A stretch of 64,000 bases of DNA from Conchocele bisecta (GCA_029237695.1 CM055265.1:116038067-116102066), one strand, 5' to 3'; shown: positions 21,482-31,868, counted from the stretch's first letter. Numbers and translations: made by a program. Notes: generated from the sequence alone by a model not told the origin.

Positions 21482-22396
21482 CTAGTCGTTAAGAGAGCAG
21501 GTCTGTGATAACACTGTCGTTAGCGTTGACCATTCGTGAGCTACTTCAGGTAACAGAGGCAACGCCCCTATCCGTGTCACTGGTCGAGCTTCAGATACCA
21601 AGGAGTAGTAACCAGCCCATCCGGGAATCATGGATTGCTTGACTTCAGCATTCCCTTGTGCATCTTCGTCTGTCTTGTGTAGTCTAGATGCAACGTAAGC
21701 CATAATCCAGGCCATCTGTCCATATTTGTATTTCTCATCAATACCCCTTTCACTAACTTTGAATGTGTTACTTTCTTCTTCTGATGAGGAGGGTGGTGGT
21801 TTTGGTTTACTGCATGGCACGATTGCCGTGTGGTACGGTGTCACCCTATTGCTACTTGTGTCCGTTATGCACAGAGGAGGCGCCACTGCATCGCCCTGGA
21901 CATTGTCCTTTTGGTACATGACAGTTATTGTACCATGTGTAGTACCTTTGCCATCTGGCGTGTCTTCTAGAAAGTCAGCATTGTCGACTGCAAAATACAC
22001 GAATGTACCCTTCTTAATGAATGGCGGTATATATAACCCATCGAATCGTTTCATGTTTTCAACTACCGCGTTAGCAAGAGACGTCTCAAGACAGAGTACA
22101 CGGCTATGTGGTATGCACAAGTTATTTGCATTTAGAAGATCAATAACCTTTTTGCTTCTGGTCTTATGGCGGATAGCCAATCCCAATCCGAGAACTTTCG
22201 CGACATGGACTCTTTTTGAATGTTGTGTCCTCTTTGGTAGGTTTATATTGCACCTGCCTGTCAGTTTTAAAGCCATACATAATATTTTGACATACCGTGA
22301 TGACAGTTCTTTCAACGACACGCGTCCTGGTAACAGTTCGTTGAGTGTACCTACCATAATCCATCGGATCAGTGAATACAGCTCTGCTGGAAACAT
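21482..22396 (-). CDS. second part of the transposase-like gene
   Basis: A 304-codon open segment. The genuine part probably begins around AELYSLIRWIMVG, where it joins the first segment by a frameshift near 22380. It has FVYFAVDNADFLEDT and a short TTHGTITV motif, then an acidic serine stretch (SSSEEES). It ends at a TAG at 21482-21484 followed, after a frame change, by SGQNHPTVISCDMALYEKV. Candidate acidic catalytic residues (the D pair in VDNAD) are visible but unproven. Confidence 0.55.
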   Translation of the reverse strand: MFPAELYSLIRWIMVGTLNELLPGRVSLKELSSRYVKILCMALKLTGRCNINLPKRTQHSKRVHVAKVLGLGLAIRHKTRSKKVIDLLNANNLCIPHSRVLCLETSLANAVVENMKRFDGLYIPPFIKKGTFVYFAVDNADFLEDTPDGKGTTHGTITVMYQKDNVQGDAVAPPLCITDTSSNRVTPYHTAIVPCSKPKPPPSSSEEESNTFKVSERGIDEKYKYGQMAWIMAYVASRLHKTDEDAQGNAEVKQSMIPGWAGYYSLVSEARPVTRIGALPLLPEVAHEWSTLTTVLSQTCSLND

Positions 22397-23513
22397 CCTC
22401 AGGTGTGCTAGTCACTGGGATGCTTTCATCAACGACACTGTTAGTGAACCCAGATATAGCCTTTCGAACGCATTTCGCTGCACAGTAGATATCATTCATA
22501 TGGTTCTGACTTTCGCTCTCAGTTGCCAGAGCAATGTTCACCAAGTCCTGATCACATGCATCTGGGGAATACAGAACTGCAGACTTTCGCCTGTCTTTTT
22601 GAAGAACTGATTTCAAATGGGGTAACGCATGCATAATAGTAGATTTGAGCCATTTTCTATTATATGAAGGAGTGTGCTTGTCGATTTCTTTCACATCGCC
22701 TAAGGAATTCAAGTATGTGGTTTCAATATCTTCTATCGATATGATCTCTTTTGCTTTTGTTCGTACGTCAATTAAGTTAATTAACTCAATCAGATATGCA
22801 TTTTGCCATGAATTATTATGTTGTTGTCGAGTAGAACCACTGTTAGCATGACTTAGCACATGGTACACATTCACATTCCAGCAGTTCTTGTGGTACCTTA
22901 CATCAATAGCATGTGCATCACCTGCAGATATAGCTGTACTTAGTCGTGTACACATTTCCGGGTTTCCTGACACTTCAACTGCACGTCGCAATTTTTGACC
23001 TGCATTTATTGTGCCGACTTTGAATAATTTATCTTCCTCACTTTTTTGACAGAAGAAACATTTGTTTTTGTCAAGTGGCACTGTTTGTGATCGTGTGTAC
23101 GTGGTTGCAGACGACGGAACATCATTCATGTCGCTCCTATTGCGTTTCAAACCTTTCTGTTTGACATTAAACACACCGGTAGAGACCCTGTATGCATGAC
23201 GTTCCCTGAGTGCCTCTATTTTCTGAGTATGTGTTGTATCAGCGTAGCACATACGATGCCAAATAGCCCCCTGTCTTTGCAGACTGGAACTTGTGTTGCC
23301 TTTGAGTCTATGGTCAATTTGTACGAAATCGCCATCTTGAAGCTGTGCCCGTTCTTGTATGGCAACAAGTATCCGTTCATAGGACTGCGGCTGTGGTTGA
23401 CTAACCAAGGGTCCTTTCTTGGCAGCGTCTCCTTGACACACAATACACAACTGCCAATTTGTTGATGATTCGATCGCATCGATCAAGCATGCTTCGGCTG
23501 GGGGTTCAGACAT
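22164..23513 (-). CDS. N-terminal cysteine-rich part of the transposase-like gene
   Basis: Open for 449 codons from ATG at 23513. Residues 1-230 hold the CxxC/HxxC sets described for the whole gene, likely a zinc-binding DNA- or protein-interaction module. Residues from about 372 onward (after TSTPEDVSSRA) are read in the wrong frame relative to the next segment, so the true segment probably stops near 22380. Confidence 0.65.
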   Translation of the reverse strand: MSEPPAEACLIDAIESSTNWQLCIVCQGDAAKKGPLVSQPQPQSYERILVAIQERAQLQDGDFVQIDHRLKGNTSSSLQRQGAIWHRMCYADTTHTQKIEALRERHAYRVSTGVFNVKQKGLKRNRSDMNDVPSSATTYTRSQTVPLDKNKCFFCQKSEEDKLFKVGTINAGQKLRRAVEVSGNPEMCTRLSTAISAGDAHAIDVRYHKNCWNVNVYHVLSHANSGSTRQQHNNSWQNAYLIELINLIDVRTKAKEIISIEDIETTYLNSLGDVKEIDKHTPSYNRKWLKSTIMHALPHLKSVLQKDRRKSAVLYSPDACDQDLVNIALATESESQNHMNDIYCAAKCVRKAISGFTNSVVDESIPVTSTPEDVSSRAVFTDPMDYGRYTQRTVTRTRVVERTVITVCQNIMYGFKTDRQVQYKPTKEDTTFKKSPCRESSRIGIGYPP

Positions 23514-24063
23514 TTCCCTTTATACCTAGATCTACGAACAGTGAATTACAATACAGACAAATACTAGTAGCGGCCAATATCACAATATTTCGATAGATTA
23601 TGCTGATTCAGTAGCTGTAACGTCTACGTAACTCGCGACATGCGACTTTCGATTAACAAGCGTTAAACACCGCAATGCTTAACAACGCCATGATTTAAAT
23701 GCACATTGGGGAGCTTCGTTTTGACGTCACTAACAAATTTGCATTACATCCAGGGCGTTGTTAAATGATCAAGGCATTTGAATTTAAATCATGGCGTTGT
23801 TAAAATATCAATAGACGGTGAAACTGGTTCACGTGACACGGAAGCTTCCTTGTTGATCTAGAATGACGAATAGTGTATGCCCTGATCAGATTGATAAAAT
23901 AAGCATTATTCTTGAATTGTCAGCCGTTGTTAAGTATTTATGGTATCCAGCGTTAGAAGATGAAATTAGAACACACATACAATACAAATATAGCGTAACT
24001 GCGCCTTCAAAATCTGCGAAACTGCGAACAATGTTTGGATATATAACAAAATCGAACATAATT
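23514..24063 (-). promoter_or_regulatory. upstream region of the transposase-like gene
   Basis: Non-coding stretch between the gene start and the right terminal repeat. It contains a 22-bp inverted pair, TTAACAACGCCATGATTTAA (23679-23700) and its complement at 23782-23803, with a second GGGCGTTGTTAAATGATC half-copy between them. The promoter is expected here by position; I see no definite TATA box. Confidence 0.45.
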
Positions 24064-24230
24064 TGGTGGCCATTTTGAAATGCAAAATGGCGGTCTTTCC
24101 CGTGTTTTGCGCAAATCGCAACATGTATTTATGAATTCCTCGATAAATTTCCTTTCGAAAAATGTATAGTTTACCTAATCTCAAAAGAAATCCGACGAAC
24201 GCATATTGTCATACGTAACACTACGGACTA
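24064..24230 (-). repeat. right terminal inverted repeat of the Academ-like element
   Basis: Read on the minus strand it begins TAGTCCGTAGTGTTACG and carries the same ordered blocks as the left end. The outermost 9 bases match exactly; overall identity falls inward except for the TGTTGCGATTTGCGCAAAAC block, which is identical. Confidence 0.85.
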
Positions 24231-24320
24231 ATACACTTATTTGAGTGGGCATGTACCTTTAACACTTTACCATACACAAGAGTCAAGACAGTATCTCCAA
24301 ACGGGACATATTTGAGTTTG

Positions 24321-24400
24321 ATATTTAAGACAGGCCATGTGATTTTGTACCACATTTTCTTAGGTACAAAATCATATGGCCTGTCTCGGTTAATATTGAT
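24321..24400. mobile_element. L-family hairpin, short copy
   Basis: GACAGGCCATGTGATTTTGT and its complement enclose an ACCACATTTTCTTAGGT centre. The same ends (GGTACAAAATCACATGGCGT type) occur in longer copies at 43.9, 57.8, 58.0 and 62.7 kb. Confidence 0.75.
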
Positions 24401-24494
24401 GGGTTTCACTAAAGTGTAACATCTGTAACGATACTGCATGTTCATGATTGGAAACCATACGCCTGCCCTGTAACTATCCCATACACTAACGTTA

Positions 24495-24562
24495 CAGTGA
24501 AACCTCTCTAAACCGGACACCCTGGGGACCCACAGGGTGTCCGATTTAGAGAGGTTTCACTG
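24495..24562. mobile_element. TA-flanked mariner-like MITE, 68-bp minimal copy
   Basis: CAGTGAAACCTCTCTAAACC and its complement meet around GGACACCCTGGGGACCCACAGGGTGTCC, with TA at 24493-24494 and 24563-24564. It is essentially two terminal repeats without interior. Confidence 0.85.
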
Positions 24563-24564
24563 TA

Positions 24565-25818
24565 TTGTCTAACCGCCCGACAACAACAGTCACCCATGTG
24601 AAGACACAGCCCTGATTTGTGTACAGAGGTGGCTATATAGCTGTCGACAAGCCCCACAGTGATAATTATATTAGAAAACCGACAGTCGGTTCGAATTTGC
24701 GAATGTGTGTTAGCAAATTTACATCTATTGGTGTGATTAGCAAGGTCGGTTTTCAGGGGTACAGCTATGGTGGTTTTAAACGCCACAAGGGCGGTTTTCC
24801 CGGACAGCAGCGCGTATCAGACTCGATCAGTGAGCGAAATCCGACCGCCATCTCGTGATGTACATGTTACCACGCTCTCCGTCTCACGTTGAAAGTCGCT
24901 ATCGACCGTCTATACTGCATAGTTATCGAGCAGCAGTCTATGTCAGCGAGCGAACACCGCGCCTCAGGATTCTCGACACATTTTCTATGGATTATTGAGC
25001 TTCTAATGCGATTCAACGATGCTGTGACCTGTGTGATGTAAAGATATTCTCTCATCTGACGTTTTCTCCCATCTCTCTGATTGTTAGCGGCACAGGTACT
25101 GTGTTCGTTCAATTCAGCGCTGCACTCCAATGGAATCACGGCGCCTTATATGGCGAGACGACCTTCAGTTCTACGCTGGCGCGGCTATAGGACGCATGCT
25201 GGAACGTTTCGCATAATTTATTCGTCCTGATGGGAGATTTTCGATGTAATTTGTGCTGTTAGTTCGCACGGGATGTAATTACGGTGACACTAGGTTTCGG
25301 TGTGTGACAGTGGGGCTACCCCCGGGCAATGGCGGACCGGATCGCCGGGTTTTACGCGTAACAACGACGATAACTCGCTGTCGGAAAACACCAGTGGTCT
25401 CGTTTCGCGTAGCATCGGATTTCTCTTCGCTGTGTACCTGACAGTGTGTAGTGATAATACCTTACAGTGATCGTTTGTGTAAATTTTAATAATATTTTTA
25501 CTATCTTACCAAAATATTTCGACAGGAAATATATCTAATTATACATTTTCACGAGCCAGGCGTCGCTGCTGCGCTCAATTTGTTAGTAAACGGATTAACA
25601 GCAACGTTGCGGAAAATTGCGAGGTGTTCTGCTATTCTGGATTATATAACCTCGGGATTACTTCGCGGCACGTGGATTTTATTTACGGTCTAACGTATAT
25701 TAATTACCTCAACTCGTACATGTTTTAAGCCCTTCCCGTGTGCTTCCCCGCCTCGATGATTTGTTCTGCACGCGGAGACCAGTACTTTGGATTGACGACA
25801 GGTGGCACCGGCGTCTAG
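24565..25818 (+). promoter_or_regulatory. putative promoter and 5' untranslated region of junctophilin
   Basis: About 1.25 kb free of the repeat families that fill the rest of the window, and visibly richer in CpG than its surroundings (for example 25170-25400 and 25550-25680). An in-frame TAG immediately precedes the junctophilin ATG, so the coding start is fixed. The transcription start cannot be read from sequence alone; an upstream untranslated exon is possible. Confidence 0.45.
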
Positions 25819-26350
<532 letters not shown>

Positions 26351-26440
26351 ATCAGTGCAGATCATGATCAGACTGCGCGGATGCGCAGGCTGATCTTGGT
26401 CTACACTGATCACAAAGGAAATAAGCCCCATTTCTCCCGT
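26351..26440. mobile_element. F-family hairpin, short copy
   Basis: CAGTGCAGATCATGATCAGA / CTGATCTTGGTCTACACTG around GCGCGGATGCGC, followed by AATAAGCCCCATTTCTCC. The F family recurs at 29.9, 30.8, 32.7, 42.8, 44.3, 47.0, 49.3, 51.7, 57.4, 59.4 and 61.3 kb. Confidence 0.75.
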
Positions 26441-27032
26441 TACTGTCGCATATGCACTTTACGTAATTTATTTGTTGCACGTAATGTACCACGAAATGTT
26501 TATAGTCGATCACTCATGCTATAATGTTAATTTTAGCGTACCCGAACAGGGTGAGTTATCTTGATATTAGTTTCATACAGATGGATATATGTCATAAACA
26601 AACAGCGAATGTCACCAGGGTGTAAGTTCCAAATATGGCGGGCATTCAAAATGGCCGCCAATATTCTTGTAATAAATAGTCCGTCTCGCCTTTTATAATG
26701 TTTCACCTTTCGTTTCATGTATTAATACATGTCAAATGTGCATGATTCTATTGAGAAAACTGTATGTTCTGTTATTGATGTGAAACAAGGGGTCGATGTA
26801 CCGCATTTGTAAATGGAGGTTTGCCTTTCCAGCTGGGCTGCCTGGCCACGGGAGGGCCGTCAAATGGACGACTTTTATAACTTAGAGTGATTGTATCCGT
26901 ACCTAGGCGCATGAAATATTTTATTTAGTATATACAAAAAATATACGTTATAAGATAAATATATATGAAGTGTACATACGTGTCGTCTAATAATGTTTAT
27001 ACACCTGCTAGTCTGTTCATCTGAAACATACA
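26441..27032. other. intron, no assignable element
   Basis: One stretch (26643-26661) repeats ATTCAAAATGGCCGCCAAT, the motif of the Academ-like element, and is followed by TAGTCCGT at 26677. The order and spacing differ from the transposon ends, so a relic is possible but not shown. Otherwise nothing is recognised. Confidence 0.4.
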
Positions 27033-27253
27033 GGGGGCCGTTTCACTAAACTTCGTACGACTAAAATGTTCGTACATGCAAATTTAGGATGGTCTTGAAC
27101 TTTCAATCGGTGAATTTACATTTATTGAGCATATGCTCAATAAATGTAAATCCAATAATTGTTAACAAGAAAACATTGTTAATATGAAATTATATACCTT
27201 AATTTTGCACTTACAAACATTTTAGTCGTACGAAGTTTAGTGAAACGAGCCCC
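27033..27253. mobile_element. A-family MITE copy 5
   Basis: Full-length ends; the central palindrome is shortened to TTGAGCATATGCTCAATAAATG. Confidence 0.87.
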
Positions 27254-27299
27254 ATAATTTTTAGAGCGGGTTACATGTCTTCAGGGTGTACACAACAGC

Positions 27300-27840
27300 C
27301 TGCGTTAATCAGCTCAGGCTCAGTCAATCAATCTGCTTGCCAATATGTCAACGTTTCTGAACATCTAATGACAATATCAACTCACAATCAAGCAGTTTGA
27401 TTGGCTGTGCCTGAGCTGTAACACAGCTCAGGCTCAGTCAATCAATCTGCTTGCCAATATGTCAACGTTTCTGAACACTCTATTGGCAATATAAACCCAC
27501 AATCAAGCAGTTTGATTGGCTGTGCCTGAGCTGTAGCACAGCTTAGGCTCAGTCAATCAATCTGCTTGCCAATATGTCAACGTTTCTGAACATCTAATGA
27601 CAATATCAACTCACAATCAAGCAGTTTGATTGGCTGTGCCTGAGCTGTATCACAGCCCAGGCTCAGTCAATCAATCTGCTTGCCAATATGTCAACGTTGA
27701 TTGGCCATGCCTGAGATGTAGCCCAGTCAATTAATCTGCTTGCCAATATGTCAACGTTTCTGAACACTCTATTGGCAATATCAACCCACAATCAAGCAGT
27801 TTGATTGGCTGTGCCTGAGCTGAAGCACAATCAAGCTGCT
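27300..27840. repeat. ~115-bp tandem repeat, each unit itself an inverted repeat
   Basis: Four to five units start with CAGCTCAGGCTCAGTCAATC and end with GATTGGCTGTGCCTGAGCTG, the complement of their own start. Interior TGCTTGCCAATATGTCAACG is constant. Two length variants exist, and the penultimate unit is internally shortened near 27690-27725. Confidence 0.9.
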
Positions 27841-27984
27841 AGCTTTCAAGTACAATATTCAATTAATTTGTAATACGGAAATAGACGAATGTTCGCAATA
27901 TTATAATTGATTTATTTTACTTTAAACACCATGTATACAGCAATAGGATACAGTAGCTACATTTGTATGAGTATAGATCGTGGG

Positions 27985-28245
27985 ACCGATCAGGCCCGTA
28001 TGCTGGAAATAGGTTAGGGGGTGCGTTTTCAGACCAGTCCATTTATGAACATGGGGTGTGTTTTTGTTCTCAAAATTATGAAAATCACTTGCAAAAAGTG
28101 CAGATCCTGATGAGACGGCTCGTCACGAGCCGGCTCATCGGGATCTACACTTTTTGCCAATACCACACTATACAGGCATGTGGTGTTGAAAGGGTTAAGC
28201 GGGTGCGTACGTCGTAACCCCTCTGCGTACGGGCCTGCCGATGCA
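27985..28245. mobile_element. inverted-repeat element around a G-family hairpin
   Basis: Outer arms CAGGCCCGTATGCTGG and CTCTGCGTACGGGCCTG face each other, and GGGGGTGCG / GCGGGTGCG lie inside. The enclosed part (28029-28198) is a truncated G-family element. Confidence 0.55.
28029..28198. mobile_element. G-family hairpin element, copy 2 (left-truncated)
   Basis: Begins at CAGACCAGTCCATTTATG, contains the hairpin GATGAGACGGCTCGTCACGA and ends GTTGAAAGGGTTAA. The first ~80 bases present in the copy at 32262 are missing. Confidence 0.75.
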
Positions 28246-28784
28246 AGCATTGAACGACAACATTCCAACACATTATGCAAATTAAAGGCCAAAAGGACAG
28301 TTCGCTTTGACACCACCGTACTAGTACATATATTCACAGGTGGAAGCAACGGAGCAATGTTAGTTCTGAGTACATAACTCTAATTACATTTCATTACACT
28401 GCATTACATACGAGTTATGACGGAGTAGTCTTTCCAAATGTACGTTTGAAACGGTCTTTGTTTACTCTCTACTTCGTGGAGAGTGACCTAAGAATTGTGC
28501 TAATACACACTTTAGTATGCAAGTTTATGGTAATAATGTTGTGTCGTGTTGTAGAATTGTTTCTCAATAACAACATAGCGATGTATGAACGTCAGCGCCT
28601 TGCAGGTATTTTCTGTATTTTAATGCGCGAAGTGTAAATGCTATTACGCATAGTTGTACTTTGTAGCGTGGTGTAGCGATATAGTGAGTGCAACCTGTCC
28701 AGGCTGTTGCATATAAACGAAACACGTGCAGCTAGTGCACGGTATAAACATACATTAAATATACCTAATATAAGATCTTATCCC
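28246..28784. other. no recognisable gene or element
   Basis: A 540-base stretch without repeat matches inside the window and without convincing coding sequence. Confidence 0.4.
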
Positions 28785-29087
28785 GTCAACACAGTACGTA
28801 TGTGCCGTGAAACACGGTGCCGTGAAACATTTTTGATATCCTGTCAATACGACCTAATCACTGCGTATGAATATGTGCGGTGGCTGGGATTATGTTTTTG
28901 CATGTTAAAGCCATTAGTAGGTGTTGACGGGATAAATAGAATAGTAGGGTAGTGCCGTGAATGGGAAAAATATCTGGCGCGGCTCGGAACCGGGATGTGC
29001 TCGGCAGAGCCTCGCCCATCCCGTTTCCTAAGCCTTGCCAGATATGTTTTCCCATTCACGGCACTAACCTACTATTCTCTATATTGT
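28785..29087. mobile_element. K-family palindromic element, copy 2 (longer form)
   Basis: ATCCCGTCAACAC and GTGTTGACGGGAT enclose about 125 bp that is deleted in the copy at 8999. The long hairpin follows, with arms AGTGCCGTGAATGGGAAAA and complement, and the core CGGGATGTGCTCGGCAGAGC. Confidence 0.8.
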
Positions 29088-29154
29088 ATCACAGGGAGAA
29101 AGAGAAATATTCATTAACTTTTTTTCAATTAATGATGCGCTTATGTATATTTAA

Positions 29155-29637
29155 AGGTACATGCCCACTCAATAGGCATAACATGTTCTTTATAGGAATT
29201 ACATAAGTGTATAAGTGTGTCACAATTCCACCAGCTCTTAAAAATTACGTGTGCCCGCTATACAGATATAATAATTTAGTAATGTTTATTTTACTGATAA
29301 CGACGCGCGGTGGTATCAGGCTATTTTCATATGCAAATGAGGCATGGTATTTTTTATTTATTTGTAGTAATTAAATGGGTGACCTGAACAAAAGTATGAT
29401 CATTGCACATCAAAAAAATAAATACAGATAAGAAATAGTAATGTCAGTTAACATTTTAAGGAAACGTGGTTATCGCCCCTGATATCAGTGTGACAATTTT
29501 CATCCGATATAAAATGTATAATACTACCAATCAATAAGTGGGGTAATGGTGCATTAATGTTTATTTTGCCAGAAAATATCTCAGATACTGCCTCTGATAT
29601 AAAGATCATTTTGTGCCTGCTTAGTGGGTATGTACCT
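29155..29637. mobile_element. B-family element with TTAA duplication, copy 2
   Basis: A 483-bp uninterrupted copy in opposite orientation to copy 1. Ends AGGTACATGCCCACT / AGTGGGTATGTACCT; TTAA at 29151-29154 and 29638-29641. It is the best reference for the family and for the empty sites of the two inserts described at 12 and 17.9 kb. Confidence 0.88.
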
Positions 29638-30775
29638 TTAATACATTTACATACCTGGCTCCGTTACTCGAACCTGTGCATGTATTATGCCTTGTAATAT
29701 GTATGTGCCCAAAGGTCACTGTGTGAGGGATATAATTAGTATTGTCTCTGAATCGATTAATTTTCCCCAGTAACTCTATTGCCAATGACACGGGAATACA
29801 CAAACTATATAGCGCAATGCGCAGTATATTATTGACCATATTATTATTATACTCTGTAATTATCACCAGGCACGCAGTGAGACAATTGGTCCAAATGGGT
29901 TTTCCAGCAGCGTAGCCCCAGATCAGACTGCGCATCTGCGCAGTCTGATCTGGGTCTACGCGGTGCGTTGTTTAGTCGTTCTATATCATTCCACACAGAC
30001 AAATTTATCTTTTGTCTTTTTTGTATTTATTTATCCGCGCATTTAATTAAATTCTATTCGTTGTTAACAACTACATCGGTCAAAAACATAATAAGTGTCA
30101 TTTGGTCACGGCGTGTCTAATGGTCTATACATGGTCTCAGGACATTCAGCAGTAATGTAGTTATATAACGTAGCACGCATTTCTTTTTTATTTGTTATTT
30201 TTTTAAAGAAAAACTCGGTATCAGATAGTAAGGTAGAGAGTTGTCAATGATGGTTGGACATTTGCGAACAGTTTGTCACACGTGAATTTGCTGACTGCGT
30301 CGAATGAATTACTCGTAGGTCGTAGATCGATGAAACCCATACGATTTTACCGGAATTAATAAGCACGACTATCCGTGATTATCGTATCAGGTAACATTTG
30401 GTTAACTAGTGCATTTAAAATTTTGGTTAACAATCAGCTACATCGGCGGCTAGCCTGGTTCATCCTATGAATCCCGATACTAAAACACGAATGTTCGTGT
30501 TTTCATTACATGGTTGCATACGGTTAACTGGGACACTTTAATATTTTGGTAAAGACAATCAGTTACAACGGTAGCCTCTATCATGGTTTGCCTTACATAA
30601 CCTGATACTATAAACACGAATATTCGTGTTTATTATTTCTGAAAAAAATATGGTTTTCATATAAAAAAAGAATCGAATGCATAAATATGGTTTTCATAGA
30701 TCATACTATCTATATTTCATTTGTTCTACGCAGTTATCAAAGTCATGTGTGACTAGCATATGATTGTTTATATGT
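29638..30775. other. mostly unassigned, with one F-type hairpin
   Basis: Contains the F-type hairpin GCCCCAGATCAGACTGCGC / GCGCAGTCTGATCTGGGTC at about 29918-29960 and two CACGAATRTTCGTG dyads at 30487-30502 and 30616-30631, each preceded by a similar TAACATTTGGTTAAC/TTTTGGT context, suggesting a short duplicated repeat. No gene is seen. Confidence 0.45.
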
Positions 30776-30990
30776 GGCTGTGGCTGGAGAAGTGGGTCTT
30801 GTCGGTTTTGCGACCAGTGTAGATCCAGATCAGCCTGTGCATCTGCACAGGCTGATCAGGATCTGCACGGTTCGCCATTCCACCAATGATCCACCCGTCA
30901 TGCGTCTCACAAGCACTATAGATCGGTACCAGGCTAGATGAGCGTTCTATTTGACCAGGAGCTACACTGGTCACAAATACCTCAATCCCA
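30776..30990. mobile_element. F-family hairpin element
   Basis: Begins GTGGCTGTGGCTGGAGAAG, has the hairpin CCAGATCAGCCTGTGCATC / CTGCACAGGCTGATCAGGATC and ends in GAGCTACACTGGTCAC. The palindromic CCTGTGC-ATC-TGCACAGG centre is diagnostic. Confidence 0.7.
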
Positions 30991-31539
30991 ATTCTGCATT
31001 CACGTCCACATATATGATGCTACGACAGGGAATAATAATTGGCAAATATTCATTGATTATTTGCCTCATTACCAAGCGTTACACTTGCAGATGTGTTTTC
31101 GTTACCTACGTAGATATATATTGTATTATTCCTCGATATTGCTGCACGGTAGCTATGGTGCTGCGTTATTCTCGCCGTAACTACGGCAACGGGAGTAAAC
31201 ACTAACAGGTTTATAATCCAACGCCCTGCATGAATGTGTATTGGGCTGTAGTTGGGAAAATGGACCTTATGACATGTGTTAACAGTGTACTGTTGGCTGT
31301 AATGAAGAGCACGTATCTTCAGATTCATTGCCAACATGTAAAGATAAGAAGATAAATAGCGAAAATGTTAAAGAAGTATGTTCATTTTCTCATCACCAGC
31401 CGTGGGTGGTTGGTCGGGAGCATGCGAATGGTAATTTAACGATCGGGGTTCGTCCTTACCGGAATGCCGACTTACATGGTTTGACCCTCATGTGCATTTT
31501 TCGGCCTTCTGATACTTGAGAGCTAAATCCTGGTATACC

Positions 31540-31812
31540 CCATTAAAAAGTAACAAGATTAGTGCTGATCATATTACTTTTGGGGTTGGAGCTAAGTGAC
31601 TCTGGTGTGGAATGGAACTGGCATCAGATCAGGATATTCTAATTTCAGGGCTGAATATATATTCTTCTGTAAACATTCAGTTCTGATTTTGCGAATTACC
31701 CTCTTGGTGGACAGGTTAAATACAGGATACTCCAGCACGTTGGTCCGGTCTTAAATGGTATTAGCTGTTGATAGGCCGTTAAACACTAATAATCAATCAA
31801 TCAATCAATCTT
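31540..31812 (+). mobile_element. possible non-LTR retroposon 3' end with (AATC)n tail
   Basis: Ends with GATAGGCCGTTAAACACTAA followed by AATC repeats (31792-31811). Conserved GTTAAAC plus a short-repeat tail is a common SINE/LINE 3' end in molluscs. The 5' limit and family are not determined. Confidence 0.4.
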
Positions 31813-31868
31813 ACCACCAGCCATGACAAGAAATGGGTCTTATGATATGTGTCGTAGGTTCAGCTCCT

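Larger units (their letters stand above)
18643..23513 (-). pseudogene. transposase-like gene of the Academ-like element, broken by stops and frameshifts
   Basis: Translation starts at 23513 (MSEPPAEACL). The first segment (to about 22380) has two zinc-binding-like sets: C23-x2-C26 with H86-x2-C89, and C152-x2-C155 with H208-x2-C211. A frameshift near 22380 leads into a segment ending at a stop at 21482; it contains VDNADFLEDTPDG and HGTITVMYQ, a stretch I remember from large repeated proteins of cnidarians and molluscs. Further breaks: a frame change near 21440-21480, another near 21205-21240, TAA at 21017-21019, a frameshift in a G-run near 20865, and an in-frame TAG at 19987-19989. The last 429 codons hold the nuclease domain and the CXC-like tail, ending at 18643. 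No introns are needed. At least six lesions make it non-functional as written, though some could be assembly errors. Confidence 0.8.
17893..24230 (-). mobile_element. Academ-like DNA transposon, 6338 bp
   Basis: Terminal inverted repeats of about 160 bp are imperfect. Both ends begin TAGTCCGTA and share, in the same order, TTCGTCGGATTT, TTTGAGATT, CTATACAT, GAAAGGAAATT, TGTTGCGATTTGCGCAAAAC and TTCAAAATGGCC. The 3-bp duplication ATA lies at 17890-17892 and 24231-24233, and the interrupted B element gives the matching empty site. The element carries one minus-strand gene with zinc-finger-like, FEN1/XPG nuclease and CXC-like regions. Academ elements are known for 3-4-bp duplications, and the AcademX group for an XPG nuclease domain, which fits. 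The assignment is from memory of the family, not from a search; the transposase catalytic residues were not confirmed. Confidence 0.75.
17487..24258. mobile_element. B-family element copy 3, interrupted by the Academ-like transposon
   Basis: Left part CACTCAGTAGGCAC ... CGATAACCGTGTTTCC ... GAACTGGTGGAATAGTG, then the 6.3-kb insertion, then ACACTTATTTGAGTGGGC ATGTACCT followed by TTAA (24259-24262). The left tip is degraded (partial duplication near 17465). The uninterrupted copy at 12.4 kb reads CACAATTATACACTTATTT at the insertion point and serves as the empty-site reference. Confidence 0.82.

Noticed and set aside
21726..22610. 294-codon plus-strand open frame inside the transposon
   Set aside because: It is antisense to the transposase-like gene, whose minus-strand frame has zinc-finger-like and other conserved motifs.
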